Shown here in pieces: positions 34,207 to 43,157 of a DNA stretch of 64,000 nucleotides. The translations under genes and the position numbers were made by a program. Every line of letters starts with the position of its first letter. Position 1 is the first letter of the stretch. The notes below the pieces were generated by a model. That model was not told the origin of the DNA. It worked only from the letters and a program-made list of their open reading frames with translations, and made no database searches. Source of the DNA: Roseateles_B sp041905785 (lineage in GTDB: Bacteria > Pseudomonadota > Gammaproteobacteria > Burkholderiales > Burkholderiaceae_C); contig JAYRKJ010000022.1 of NCBI GenBank assembly GCA_041905785.1, positions 46,569 to 110,568 of the forward strand. Direction: 5' to 3'.

Positions 34207-35468
34207 GGCGAGCCTTGTTGGCGATGCCCTGGCTGGCCTGGCGCCATCTGTGGTCGCGTCCTCTTTATGCGGCCATGAGCCTCCTGCTGCTGAGTCTGGC
34301 GTTGACGGTGGCGGGCCTGCTGACCGACCTGGCGCAGCGTGTGCCCCGGCAACTGGAGCGCGAACTGCAGGGGGTGGACCTGCTGGTGGGGCCAAAGGGC
34401 GATCCCTGGCGGCAGACGCTGTCCGGGGCCTTGCTGCTGGGCACGCCGGTGGGGAGTCTGCCCTACGAGACGCTGTCGGCACTGCGTGGCCTGCCCCAGG
34501 TGGCCCAGGCCGTACCGCTGCTGGTGGGTGGGCGTTACCGCGGCTTTGCCGTGCTGGGGACGGAACCGGCCTTCATGAACCTGCGCCGGGCGCGTCTGGC
34601 CCAGGGGCGGGCGTTCGAGCATGCAATGGAGGTGGTGCTTGGTGCTGAGGTGGCGCAAAGCCTCGGTCTGGCGGTGGGCACCGAGTTCAGCGGTCTGGAG
34701 CCGCGCGGCCGAGGCCAGGCAGGCGCTGCGCAACGCGCTTTCGTGGTGGTCGGCGTGCTGGCCCGTCAGGATTCGGCCCTGGATGGGGTGATCCTGACTG
34801 ATCTCAGTTCCCTGTGGGCCTTGCGCCAGCCGGATGCGGGCATGCCGCCTTCGCTGTCCGATGGACTCAGCGGTGTCGACACTGCTGCTGCGGGCCTGCC
34901 GGCCGGCGAGGAGAGCCTGGGTGAGATCAGCTTCGTGCTGTTGAGCCCTGCCAGTCCGCAGTCCCGCGGCGTGCTGCTGCCTTGGCTGAACGCGCAAGAT
35001 CGCTTGCAGGCGACCGTGCCCGGCGAGGAGCTGCAGCAGATGGCGGCGGCGCTGGCATGGCTGCCTCTGCTGCTGAGGACCCTGCTCGTGTTGCTGCTCC
35101 TTTGCGCCTGGCTGGCCGCCTTCGCGCTCATGCTGCAGGCGCAGGAGCAGCGTCGGCAGGACCTGGTGCTGCTGCGCGCGCTGGGCGCGCCCGCCTGGCG
35201 GGTGGCCGTGCTGCCGCTGTTGGAATGGCTGTGGCTCGCTGTGCTGGCTTTCGGGCTGGCCTGGGGGTTCAGTGAACTGGGCTGGATGGGCATGCGCCGT
35301 CTGGCAGCCCCTGAGCAGCTGCATTGGCTGGGCACACAGGGCCGCGCGCTGCAATTGGCGACTCGCCTGGCCATGCTGGGCACGCTGCTGGCCCTGGCGG
35401 GCGCGGCCTGGCCGGCCTGGTGCGCCTGGCGTCTGGAGGTGTCGCGATTGCTGCAACCTGGCGAGTGA
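34203..35468 (+). CDS. FtsX/MacB-type ABC permease
   Basis: 421 residues. An N-terminal membrane helix (about 20-40), a periplasmic MacB-like domain (about 45-275), and a C-terminal FtsX domain with three helices (about 285-310, 340-362, 385-412). QRRQDLVLLRALGAPAWRVAVL is the conserved coupling region. The partner is the preceding ATPase. Such transporters usually move lipoproteins or perform mechanotransmission, not small ions, so the link to zinc is contextual. Confidence 0.87.
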   Translation: MRRALLAMPWLAWRHLWSRPLYAAMSLLLLSLALTVAGLLTDLAQRVPRQLERELQGVDLLVGPKGDPWRQTLSGALLLGTPVGSLPYETLSALRGLPQVAQAVPLLVGGRYRGFAVLGTEPAFMNLRRARLAQGRAFEHAMEVVLGAEVAQSLGLAVGTEFSGLEPRGRGQAGAAQRAFVVVGVLARQDSALDGVILTDLSSLWALRQPDAGMPPSLSDGLSGVDTAAAGLPAGEESLGEISFVLLSPASPQSRGVLLPWLNAQDRLQATVPGEELQQMAAALAWLPLLLRTLLVLLLLCAWLAAFALMLQAQEQRRQDLVLLRALGAPAWRVAVLPLLEWLWLAVLAFGLAWGFSELGWMGMRRLAAPEQLHWLGTQGRALQLATRLAMLGTLLALAGAAWPAWCAWRLEVSRLLQPGE

Positions 35469-35672
35469 CAGCCGCGCCCTGCCAGGTCAGGTACGGGGCA
35501 TGCCTGATGGCACGCCATGGCAGCTTGTGCACAATGCCGCTGTTTCACAACGTCCGCGACGCATCTTGTCCAAGCACGCCGCTCGCCTTCTCGCCTTGAT
35601 CCCGGTTCCCATGGGCCGGGATGGCCTGCGCCTGCGCGGCGTCTTTGGCTGGCGGAACCAGGAGTCCGCGGC

Positions 35673-36026
35673 ATGAGGGCGCGGAGGCAGATGCGAACCT
35701 GGTCAGCCCTCGCGCTGCATGCCTGGCTGGCCCTGTGCCTGGTGCTGGCTCAAGGTCTGGGTCAGGGGCACCGCGCGGCCCACCTGGGATTCAAGCTGGC
35801 GGCCGTGGCGGTCGAGCAGGGGGCCGCTGACGGCTGGGGCCATGCCCTGGGGTCGGTCGACTGCCAATTGTTCGATCAACTGGCGCAAGCCGACCAGGCC
35901 AGCGGCCCGCAGCTCTCAAGCCCCTTGCTGGCGCTGGGGGCGGTGCCGATTGCCAGGCCAACGCTGCGCACCAGCAGTACCGCCGGGCCCAGTCCGCGTG
36001 CTCGCGGCCCGCCTCCTCTTGCCTGA
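35673..36026 (+). CDS. Small secreted protein upstream of the ZnuD-like receptor
   Basis: 117 residues from ATG 35673 (GGAG eight bases upstream); ATG 35691 with GGAGG is an alternative. A signal-peptide-like helix (about 10-30) is followed by GQGHRAAHLGFK and a DCQLFDQLAQAD element, then a Pro/Ser/Arg-rich tail. The His residues and the single Cys could be metal-related. I do not recognise a named family; the guess of a periplasmic accessory comes only from its position between the ABC module and the receptor. Confidence 0.6.
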   Translation: MRARRQMRTWSALALHAWLALCLVLAQGLGQGHRAAHLGFKLAAVAVEQGAADGWGHALGSVDCQLFDQLAQADQASGPQLSSPLLALGAVPIARPTLRTSSTAGPSPRARGPPPLA

Positions 36027-36179
36027 GATCCGGCCCCTTGGTGGGCCATGAAGCTCGCCTGAAGGCCGTTGCGCCGTCAGGCGTCGGGGTGCATGCCTTT
36101 GCGCCCCGTGTCAAGGATCAGGGCAGGCTCCTTCATGAGCTTGCTGTGTCAGGGGGCCGCACGCCGCGGCCCATGAGTC

Positions 36180-38279
36180 ATGCAAGAAACTTTCCTACCT
36201 CTCGCTGCGCGTCGGCCGCTCGATGCCGTCAAGGCGAGCTGCCAGCTGCTTTCGCCCCTGTCGCGCGCCTTGCTGTTGATCGGCCTGCTGAGCTCGCAAG
36301 GGGCGCATGCCGAGGGCAATGCGACCGATCGTCAAACCCTGGACACCGTGCAGGTGACGGGCAATCCCCTGGGCAACAAGGAACTGGCTCAAGCCGGCCA
36401 GGCCTTGTCCGGCGACGCGCTGCTGCTGCGCCGCGGGGCCAGTGTGGGCGAGACCGTCGAAGGACTGCCGGGCATTTCCGCCACCTCCTTCGGACCCAAC
36501 GCCAGCCGCCCGATCATCCGCGGTCTGGACGGCGAGCGGGTGCGCATGCTCAACAACGCCGGGGCCTCGCTGGATGTGTCCAGCCTCAGCTACGACCATG
36601 CGGTGCCTGTCGACCCGCTGGTGGTGGACAGGGTCGAGGTGTTGCGTGGAGCGGCAGCGCTGCTGTACGGAGGCAATGCCATCGGCGGCGTGGTGAACAC
36701 CATCGACAGTCGCATTCCGCGCAGCCGCAGCCAGGGGCTTTCCGGCGCCACGGAGCTTCGCCTGGGTGGCGCGTCAGGCGAGCGGGCGTTGGCCGCAGTC
36801 CTGGATGGCGGCCAGGGGCCGTGGGCCTGGCATGCCGATGTCTCGCGCCGCCTGGCCGAGGATCAAAGAACCCCTGCCTTCACGGCGCCGGACGGCCAGC
36901 ATACGGACTTCGTACGCAACTCCGCCAGTGCCTCGCGCAGTGCGGCGCTGGGTGCCGCCTGGGTCGATCGTGACGGCTATGCGGGCCTGAGCGTTGACGA
37001 CTACCGCAACGACTACGGCGTGACCGTGGAGCCGGACGTGAAGATCGCCATGCAGCGTCAGCGGCTGGCGGGCGCCGGCGAGTGGCGTTGGAGCGAGGGC
37101 TGGTTGCGCAAGCTGCAATGGCAGTTCAGTCGCGCCAACTACCGGCACGACGAGATTGAGGGCGACGGCAGCCTGGGTACGCGCTTTTCCCAGCGCGGTT
37201 CGGAGCTGCGCGTGCAGGCTGAGCATGCGCAAGTGGCTGGGGCGCGTGGCGTGCTGGGCTGGCAGCTCGAACAGAGTCGCTTCGAGGTGCAGGGCGAGGA
37301 GGCTCTGCTGCCCAGCAACCGCAACCGCGCGCAGGGGCTCTTCATCCTGGAGCAGTGGAGTGACGGCCCCTGGCAATTGGGCCTGGGCGCGCGCCGGGAC
37401 CAGGTCCGTGTGCGTTCTGAGGGCGACGCGCCGGACGCGCCGGACACCCGCTTCGGAGCGGGCGTGGAGAAGCGTTTCGCACCTGTCAGCGCCTCGGCCA
37501 GCTTCGCCTGGCACCCGGTGGCGGATCTGGGCTTGAGCCTCAACCTCAACCACTCGGAACGCGCGCCTTCAGCGGGCGAGCTGTTCGCCAATGGCGTGCA
37601 CGTGGCCACCGGCGCCTTCGAGCAGGGCAATGCCGGCCTGGGCCTGGAGCACGCCAGCGGCCTGGATCTGGGCCTGCATTGGAAGCACGGCGGTGGCAGC
37701 CTGGAGCTCAACGCCTATCGCACCCGCTTCAAGGACTACATCGCCCTTCGCGCCACCGGGGCCACCTTGCCCGGCGGCGAAGGCGAGGCGTTGCCCGTCT
37801 ACGCCTACCAGGCCGTGGCGGCCCGGCTGCAAGGCCTGGAGCTGAACCTTCGGCAAGACCTGTCACTGGGCTGGCTGCCCGGCGGGCTGGCCAACTGGCA
37901 TTGGCAGGCGGGGCTGCAGCTCGACTGGGTGCATGGGGAGGACTTGAGCCATGACCAGCCGCTGCCGCGCATCGCGCCAAGGCGTGGCACGCTGAGTCTG
38001 GAAGGGCAGGGCGGCGCCTGGGGCCTGCGGCTGGAGATCCAGCAGGCGGCGGCCCAGAAGCGAGTCCCGCTGGAGGACAAGGCCACGCCTGGCTACTCCG
38101 TCGCCAAGCTGGCCTTGAACCGGCAGTTCCGCTGGGACGGCCTGGATGCCCTGTGGTATCTCAAGCTGGACAATCTGGGCAATGCCCTGGCCTGGCGTGC
38201 GGCCAGCATGCCGACGATCCGCGACTGGGCCCCCCTGCCTGCGCGCAGTGTGTCGACGGGCGTGCAACTGCGCTTCTGA
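36180..38279 (+). CDS. znuD: TonB-dependent outer-membrane receptor, ZnuD-like
   Basis: 699 residues with a signal peptide ending near AHA-EG. A TonB-box-like LDTVQVTG is followed by the plug domain. Its stretch with LPGISATSFGPNASRPIIRG, LDGERVRMLNN, SYDHAVPVDPLVVDRVEVLRG and LYGGNAIGGVVNTID closely resembles ZnuD zinc receptors. The 22-strand barrel ends in the aromatic motif VQLRF. No long His-rich loop is visible. Energised by a TonB-ExbBD system located elsewhere. Zinc as substrate is the best inference. Confidence 0.87.
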   Translation: MQETFLPLAARRPLDAVKASCQLLSPLSRALLLIGLLSSQGAHAEGNATDRQTLDTVQVTGNPLGNKELAQAGQALSGDALLLRRGASVGETVEGLPGISATSFGPNASRPIIRGLDGERVRMLNNAGASLDVSSLSYDHAVPVDPLVVDRVEVLRGAAALLYGGNAIGGVVNTIDSRIPRSRSQGLSGATELRLGGASGERALAAVLDGGQGPWAWHADVSRRLAEDQRTPAFTAPDGQHTDFVRNSASASRSAALGAAWVDRDGYAGLSVDDYRNDYGVTVEPDVKIAMQRQRLAGAGEWRWSEGWLRKLQWQFSRANYRHDEIEGDGSLGTRFSQRGSELRVQAEHAQVAGARGVLGWQLEQSRFEVQGEEALLPSNRNRAQGLFILEQWSDGPWQLGLGARRDQVRVRSEGDAPDAPDTRFGAGVEKRFAPVSASASFAWHPVADLGLSLNLNHSERAPSAGELFANGVHVATGAFEQGNAGLGLEHASGLDLGLHWKHGGGSLELNAYRTRFKDYIALRATGATLPGGEGEALPVYAYQAVAARLQGLELNLRQDLSLGWLPGGLANWHWQAGLQLDWVHGEDLSHDQPLPRIAPRRGTLSLEGQGGAWGLRLEIQQAAAQKRVPLEDKATPGYSVAKLALNRQFRWDGLDALWYLKLDNLGNALAWRAASMPTIRDWAPLPARSVSTGVQLRF

Positions 38280-38302
38280 TCCGCCCCGGGGGGGGCGTGG
38301 AT

Positions 38303-38938
38303 TCAAGGGGCGAGCCGCTCCTTCACCCAGGTCGTCCCCTCCATGCGATAGCAGATGCGGTCGTGCAAACGGGACTTGCGACCTTGCCAGAACTCCCAAC
38401 GTTCGGGCGCCAGCCGATAGCCCCCCCAGTGCGGGGGGCGGCTCGGGTTCAGCCCATGCTGGGCCGCAGCCTTGGCGGCGTTGGCCAGCAGCACCGCTCG
38501 GGACTTGATCACCCGGCTTTGCGGCGAGGCCCAGGCGCCCAGGCGCGAATCCAGGGGGCGTGAATGGAAATAAGCGTCCGATTCCGCGTCACTGATCCTC
38601 TCGACGCGGCCCTCGATGCGGACCACGCGTTCCAGCTCCACCCAGTGGAACTGCAGGGCTGCATAGGGGTGGGTGGCCAGTTCGCAGCCCTTGCGGCTTT
38701 CGTAATTGGTGTACCAGACGATGCCGCGCTCATCGAGGCCCTTGATCAGCACGATGCGCGTGGAAGGGCGGCCGTCATCGCCCACGGTAGCCAAGGTCAT
38801 GGCATTGGGCTCGGGTATCTGAGCCTTCAGGGCTTCGTCCAGCCATTGGCGGAACTGGATCAGGGGCTCGCTGGCGACATGGGATTCGTCCAGCTCGGCC
38901 AGCTCGTAGCTCTTGCGCAGATCGGAAAGCTTGTTCAT
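38303..38938 (-). CDS. pdxH: Pyridoxamine 5'-phosphate oxidase
   Basis: 211 residues. Typical blocks are PNAMTLATVGDDGRPSTRIVLIKG, YTNYESRKG, ALQFHWVELERVVRIEGRVERI, YFHSRP, PPHWGGYRLAPERWEFWQGR and the C-terminal RLAP. It uses FMN to make pyridoxal 5'-phosphate. Convergent with the receptor gene, 23 bases apart, and divergent from the mobA-like gene. Confidence 0.95.
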   Translation of the reverse strand: MNKLSDLRKSYELAELDESHVASEPLIQFRQWLDEALKAQIPEPNAMTLATVGDDGRPSTRIVLIKGLDERGIVWYTNYESRKGCELATHPYAALQFHWVELERVVRIEGRVERISDAESDAYFHSRPLDSRLGAWASPQSRVIKSRAVLLANAAKAAAQHGLNPSRPPHWGGYRLAPERWEFWQGRKSRLHDRICYRMEGTTWVKERLAP

Positions 38939-39060
38939 ATCGAGAGTATCACTCAGGCGGGAAATCCTTAAGTGAAGCTCCCTATGGGGCGCCTATGGGG
39001 CAGCAGGCATGCTGCAGGGCAACAGTCGCTAAACAGGCGGCGCAGAAAAAGGTGAATCGA

Positions 39061-39726
39061 ATGGATGAACGACGGCCTGTTGTCGTCGTGCTGGCCGCTG
39101 GCCAGGGCTGCCGTTTCAAAGGCCCGGGTCACAAGCTCCACCAAGAGTTGAGGGCCGGCGAGACGGTGCTGCAGCGTACCGTCGCCCATGTGCGGGCTGC
39201 GGGCCTGCCATGGGTGATCGTCACGACACAAGCCATGCAGGATCAGGTGCAGAACCTGGTCCAGCGGCTGGATCAGCTGGTGATATTGCCGGAGCGCGGC
39301 GTGCAGGGTCAGGTCTTGCCTTTCGGCATGGGGCACAGCATTGCCGCAGGCGTGTCTGCCAGTGGTGATGCGCCGGGTTGGGTGCTGTTGCCGGGTGACA
39401 TGCCCAGCGTCAGTCCCGAAACCCTGTGCGCCGTGGCCGAGGGGCTGGGTGAGCAGGCCGTGGCCTTTGCCCAATACCGTGGACGCAGCGGCCAACCACT
39501 GGCCTTCTCGGCCGAGCTGTATTCGGACCTCGTCGGCCTGCAGGGCGATGAGGGCGCACGCCGGTTGGTGGCGCGCTACCCGGCGGTGGGTATCGAGGTG
39601 CCGGACCCCGGGGTGCTCGAAAGCATCGACACGCTGGAGGACTTGCAGCGCATGCGTGCCCGAGAGCGTGCCGATGCAGCGGGTGCCGCAAACCACGGCG
39701 AAGCGTTCAGCGGCCCTTGGTCATGA
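39061..39726 (+). CDS. MobA-like NTP transferase (molybdenum cofactor nucleotidyltransferase type)
   Basis: 221 residues; ATG 39061 has AAGGTG upstream. VLAAGQGCRFKGPGHKL is the nucleotide-binding loop of the MobA/MocA/IspD-like group, and LLPGDMPSVSPETL supplies the metal-binding Asp. Family 2 NTP transferases of this form load CMP or GMP onto molybdopterin; which nucleotide is not decidable here. mogA lies 3 kb downstream, consistent with Mo-cofactor use. Confidence 0.82.
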   Translation: MDERRPVVVVLAAGQGCRFKGPGHKLHQELRAGETVLQRTVAHVRAAGLPWVIVTTQAMQDQVQNLVQRLDQLVILPERGVQGQVLPFGMGHSIAAGVSASGDAPGWVLLPGDMPSVSPETLCAVAEGLGEQAVAFAQYRGRSGQPLAFSAELYSDLVGLQGDEGARRLVARYPAVGIEVPDPGVLESIDTLEDLQRMRARERADAAGAANHGEAFSGPWS

Positions 39727-39730
39727 AAGA

Positions 39731-39768
39731 GGGCGCCCGGACCCTGGGTCGCTGGCGCCCCCGTTTCA
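39731..39768. terminator. Possible bidirectional hairpin between the mobA-like gene and suhB
   Basis: GGGCGCC (39731-39737) and GGCGCCC (39754-39760) are exact reverse complements in the short convergent gap; the T tract is weak on both sides. Confidence 0.4.
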
Positions 39769-39780
39769 AGAGACCATGGT

Positions 39781-40743
39781 TCAGAGCGGCGAGTCGTCGC
39801 TGCTCCTGTCGGCCTTCTTGATGCGAACCGGCCCGCGCTTGCGCTCCGCTGGGGCTGCCGCGACTTTCTGGGCTACCTCGGCGCTGGCGTCACCGCCGGC
39901 CGGCTTGCCATCCTCGGGCGCTTCTTCCGGCTTGATCACCCGGGTGTAGGGCGCCAGGATCTGAACCAGCTGGCCATAGATGCGCGGGTTGCCGGCCACG
40001 ACTTCGCGCTGATGCAGGAAATCCGCCTCGCCGGTGAAGTTGCCCACCAGGCCGCCAGCCTCGGTGATGATCAGCGAGCCTGCGGCCACGTCCCAGGGGT
40101 TGAGGCCGGTCTCGAAGAAGGCGTCGTAATAGCCGGCAGCCACATAGCAGAGGTCCAGCGCAGCCGCCCCAGGGCGGCGCAGGCCGGCGCATTCCTGCAT
40201 CACGGCCTCGAACATCTTCAGGTAGCGCTTGAAGTTGTCGCCGCGGCGGAAGGGGAAGCCGGTGCCGATCAGCGCGTCACTCATGCGGGTGCGGCGAGAG
40301 ACGCGCAGGCGGCGGTCGTTCAGGTAGGCGCCGCGGCCCCGGGTGGCGTAGAAGAGGTCGTTGCGCGTGGGGTCGTAGACCACGGCCTGCTGGACCACGC
40401 CGCGGTGGGCCAGGGCGATGGACACGGCGTAGACGGGGAAGCCGTGGATGAAGTTGGTGGTGCCATCGAGCGGGTCGATGATCCACTGGAATTCGGAGGT
40501 CTTGTTGCCGTGCTCGCGGCCCGACTCTTCGGCCAGGATGCCGTGATCGGGATAGGCCTGCAGCAGGGTCTCGATGATGAGCTGCTCGGCGGCCTGGTCC
40601 ACCTCGGTCACGAAGTCATTGGGCGACTTGCTGTTGATCTTGAGGATGTCGAGGTCCAGGGAGGCGCGGTTGATGATGGATCCCGCTGCACGGGCCGCCT
40701 TGATGGCGACGTTGAGCATGGGATGAAGGGAAGCTTGCGTCAT
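39781..40743 (-). CDS. suhB: Inositol-1-monophosphatase family protein SuhB
   Basis: 320 residues from ATG 40743 (MTQASLHPMLNVAIKAARAAG). Metal-binding motifs: EESG (around 70), WIIDPLDGTTNFIHG and NPWDVAAGSLIITEAGG. It hydrolyses inositol phosphates in vitro; in Gram-negatives SuhB also joins the NusA/boxA antitermination complex. The C-terminal about 60 residues are a charged, Ala/Lys-rich extension beyond the usual 267, common in Burkholderiales copies. Confidence 0.92.
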   Translation of the reverse strand: MTQASLHPMLNVAIKAARAAGSIINRASLDLDILKINSKSPNDFVTEVDQAAEQLIIETLLQAYPDHGILAEESGREHGNKTSEFQWIIDPLDGTTNFIHGFPVYAVSIALAHRGVVQQAVVYDPTRNDLFYATRGRGAYLNDRRLRVSRRTRMSDALIGTGFPFRRGDNFKRYLKMFEAVMQECAGLRRPGAAALDLCYVAAGYYDAFFETGLNPWDVAAGSLIITEAGGLVGNFTGEADFLHQREVVAGNPRIYGQLVQILAPYTRVIKPEEAPEDGKPAGGDASAEVAQKVAAAPAERKRGPVRIKKADRSSDDSPL

Positions 40744-40879
40744 GCGTGAACCTGCAAACGAAAGAGGTGGACTGGCGAAGGAAAAGAGCAGGGCGCCGGG
40801 ATGGGTGTCGGCAGGAGCTCGAAAGACCTGCAGACGCCATCCATGGCGCGGATAATCGACCATTTTAGCCGAGAAGCCC

Positions 40880-41641
40880 ATGTCCGCCAGCGTGGAATCC
40901 ACACGAATTGTCTTGATTCAGACCAGCCACCCCGGCAATGTGGGCGCTGCCGCGCGGGCCATGAAGGTCATGGGCTTCACCGAACTGGTGCTGGTGAGGC
41001 CGCGCTTTGCCGACGTGCTGAGCCAGGAGGACACCATCGCCATGGCCAGCGGCGCGGCCGATGTGCTGGCCCGCGCCCGCATCGTGCAGAGCCTGGAGGA
41101 GGCGCTGGACGGCGTGACCTATGCCTGCGCCACGGCCATGACGCCGCGCGACTTTGGTCCGCCCACATCGGCACCGCGCCCGCTGTTCGCCGAGCTGGCG
41201 CGCTCCGGCCACAAGCTGGGCCTGGTCTTTGGCTCTGAGCGCTACGGCATGAGCAACGAGGACGTCTACCGCTGCCATGCGGTGCTCTCCATCCCCACCC
41301 ATCCAGAGTACGGCTCGCTGAACCTCTCTCAGGCCGTGCAGCTGCTGGCCTACGAGTGGCGTCAGGCCCTGGGTGGCTATGAGGTTGCGGCACGCACCGT
41401 CGATCCTCAGCTGGCCGATGGCCGGGCCGTGCAGGGACTGCTGGCCCATCTGCAGGAGGCGCTGGAGCACATCGGCTATCTGGACCCGGCCGCGCCCAAG
41501 AAGCTCATGCCGCGCTTGAACCAGCTCTTCAATCGCGCGCAGCTGACCCAGGAAGAGGTCCACATCCTGCGCGGCATGGCGCGCAGCATGCTGCGCCTGC
41601 AAGCACCGACGTCGGCACGGGGCGACGCCGCCGAGGATTGA
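40880..41641 (+). CDS. trmJ: tRNA (cytidine/uridine-2'-O-)-methyltransferase TrmJ
   Basis: 253 residues. SPOUT motifs: IVLIQTSHPGNVGAAARAMKVMGF (motif 1 with the catalytic Arg), GLVFGSERYGMSNED (motif 2) and LNLSQAVQLLAYEW (motif 3), then the TrmJ C-terminal extension. It methylates position 32 of tRNAs. Divergent from suhB and 81 bases upstream of cysE. Confidence 0.94.
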   Translation: MSASVESTRIVLIQTSHPGNVGAAARAMKVMGFTELVLVRPRFADVLSQEDTIAMASGAADVLARARIVQSLEEALDGVTYACATAMTPRDFGPPTSAPRPLFAELARSGHKLGLVFGSERYGMSNEDVYRCHAVLSIPTHPEYGSLNLSQAVQLLAYEWRQALGGYEVAARTVDPQLADGRAVQGLLAHLQEALEHIGYLDPAAPKKLMPRLNQLFNRAQLTQEEVHILRGMARSMLRLQAPTSARGDAAED

Positions 41642-41722
41642 GCAATTTCCCCATGGCCGCGCAGGGCCGGACCCGCCGCTACACTGGCGGTCCTTTTGTT
41701 CACGACCCCTGGCACCGCCACC

Positions 41723-42490
41723 ATGTTCAAGCGCCTGCGTGAAGACATCCAGCTGATCCTCGAGCGCGACCCGGCCGCGCGCACCAGCTGGGAGGTGCTG
41801 ACCTGTTACCCGGGGCTGCATGCCTTGGTGCTGCATCGCCGCGCGCACTGGTGCTGGACGCATGGCCTGAAGTGGCTGGGGCGCTTCATCTCGCACCTGG
41901 CGCGCTTCTTCACGGGCATCGAGATCCATCCGGGCGCCAAGATTGCGCGTCGGGTCTTCATTGACCATGGCATGGGCATCGTGATCGGGGAGATGGCCGA
42001 GATCGGCGAGGGCTGCACCATCTACCAGGGCGTGACGCTGGGCGGCACCTCGCTGGTCAAGGGCGCCAAGCGCCATCCCACCCTCGAGCCCGGCGTCATC
42101 GTTGGCGCCAATGCCTGCGTGCTCGGGGGATTCACGGTCGGTGAGGGTGCGCGCATCGGCTCGGGGGCGGTGGTGACCAAGCCGGTGCCCGCCGGCGCAA
42201 CGGCCGTGGGCAATCCGGCCCGCATCATCGAAGCCCAGGCCGATGCCCAGCGCGAAGCCGTCGCGGCGCGCATGGGCTTCTCCGCCTACGGCGTGACGCA
42301 GGGCGACGACCCGGTGGCGCTGGCCATGAAGGGCTTGATCGACAACGCCGCAGGCCACGAGCACCAGATCGCGCTGCTGTGGCAGGCGATCGCCAAGCTG
42401 TCCGCGTCGCAGCGCAGCGATTGCGTGCCCCAGGACGCGCAGCAGGACGAATGCTTCGATGCGGCCTCGTTGAGCCGGCTGGTCAAGTAG
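41723..42490 (+). CDS. cysE: Serine O-acetyltransferase
   Basis: 255 residues from ATG 41723 (a TTG at 41696 is in frame; no clear ribosome site for either). The N-terminal helical domain is followed by a left-handed beta-helix: EIHPGAKIARRVFIDHGMGIVIGE with the catalytic His/Asp, IYQGVTLGG, and HPTLEPGVIVGANA. It makes O-acetylserine, the first step of cysteine synthesis. Confidence 0.93.
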   Translation: MFKRLREDIQLILERDPAARTSWEVLTCYPGLHALVLHRRAHWCWTHGLKWLGRFISHLARFFTGIEIHPGAKIARRVFIDHGMGIVIGEMAEIGEGCTIYQGVTLGGTSLVKGAKRHPTLEPGVIVGANACVLGGFTVGEGARIGSGAVVTKPVPAGATAVGNPARIIEAQADAQREAVAARMGFSAYGVTQGDDPVALAMKGLIDNAAGHEHQIALLWQAIAKLSASQRSDCVPQDAQQDECFDAASLSRLVK

Positions 42491-42507
42491 TCCGGCATCC
42501 CAACGAG

Positions 42508-42528
42508 CAAGGGCGCCCTGGGCGCCCT
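42508..42528. terminator. Palindromic terminator between cysE and mogA
   Basis: AAGGGCGCCC-T-GGGCGCCCTT is a perfect 10-bp dyad in the 66-base convergent gap. The base composition of both flanks gives only short T runs, so it may be a weak bidirectional terminator. Confidence 0.6.
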
Positions 42529-42556
42529 TGTCACTGGGTGCGATGCGCAGGCCAGT

Positions 42557-43150
42557 TCACGCAGCGGGCCGGCTGCGCACCGCGTTCTTGGGTCGGAAGG
42601 CCTTGACGCGCTCCTCGCGGGTTTCCAGATAGGGCCCGCCGATGAGGTCGATGCAATAGGGGATGGCGGCAAAGATGCCGCTGACCAGCACCTCGCCAGT
42701 GCTCGAGCGAAGCCCTTCCAGCGTTTCGGCGATGCTCTTGGGCTGACCGGGCAGGTTCAGGATCAACGCCTTGCCGCGGATCACCGCGGTCTGACGCGAC
42801 AGGATGGCAGTGGGCACGAAACGCAGCGAGATCTGGCGCATTTGCTCGCCAAAGCCGGGCATCTCGCGCTCGGCCACGTCCAGGGTGGCATCGGGCGTCA
42901 CGTCGCGCGGCGCCGGGCCGGTGCCGCCGGTGGTCAGTACCAGGTCGCAGCGGGCGTCATCGACCAGCTCGCGCAGGGTGGCCGCGATCAGCGGACGTTC
43001 GTCGGGGATCAGTCGCGCCTCGAAGTGCAGCGGGTTGTGCAGGGCCTGCTCCAGCCACTCCTTCAGCGCCGGCAGGCCCTTGTCTTCGTAGACGCCAGTC
43101 GACGCGCGGTCGGAGACCGAGACAATGCCGATGCGCACCGGTTCATGCAT
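42557..43150 (-). CDS. mogA: Molybdopterin adenylyltransferase MogA
   Basis: 197 residues from ATG 43150 (GAGG five bases upstream; ATG 43165 overlapping darP is possible). IGIVSVSDRASTGVYEDKGLPAL, TTGGTGPAPRDVTPDATLDV and LILNLPGQPKSIAETL are MogA/MoaB motifs, and the GxGxxPRDVTP form favours MogA. It adenylates molybdopterin before metal insertion. It follows darP with an eight-base gap. Confidence 0.9.
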   Translation of the reverse strand: MHEPVRIGIVSVSDRASTGVYEDKGLPALKEWLEQALHNPLHFEARLIPDERPLIAATLRELVDDARCDLVLTTGGTGPAPRDVTPDATLDVAEREMPGFGEQMRQISLRFVPTAILSRQTAVIRGKALILNLPGQPKSIAETLEGLRSSTGEVLVSGIFAAIPYCIDLIGGPYLETREERVKAFRPKNAVRSRPAA

Positions 43151-43157
43151 GGCGGCC

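Noticed and set aside
35469..36179. Zur box or cobalamin riboswitch before the ZnuD-like receptor
   Set aside because: No AT-rich Zur-type dyad and no cobalamin-box sequence was seen; only a short TTGTGCACAA palindrome near 35525, which is too little to call.
38995..39060. Longer N-terminus for the mobA-like protein
   Set aside because: The nucleotide-binding loop begins a few residues after ATG 39061, which has a ribosome site; the extra 22 codons add nothing conserved.
40865..42364. A 499-codon minus-strand frame opposite trmJ and cysE
   Set aside because: Spans two well-identified genes on the other strand and shows no domain.
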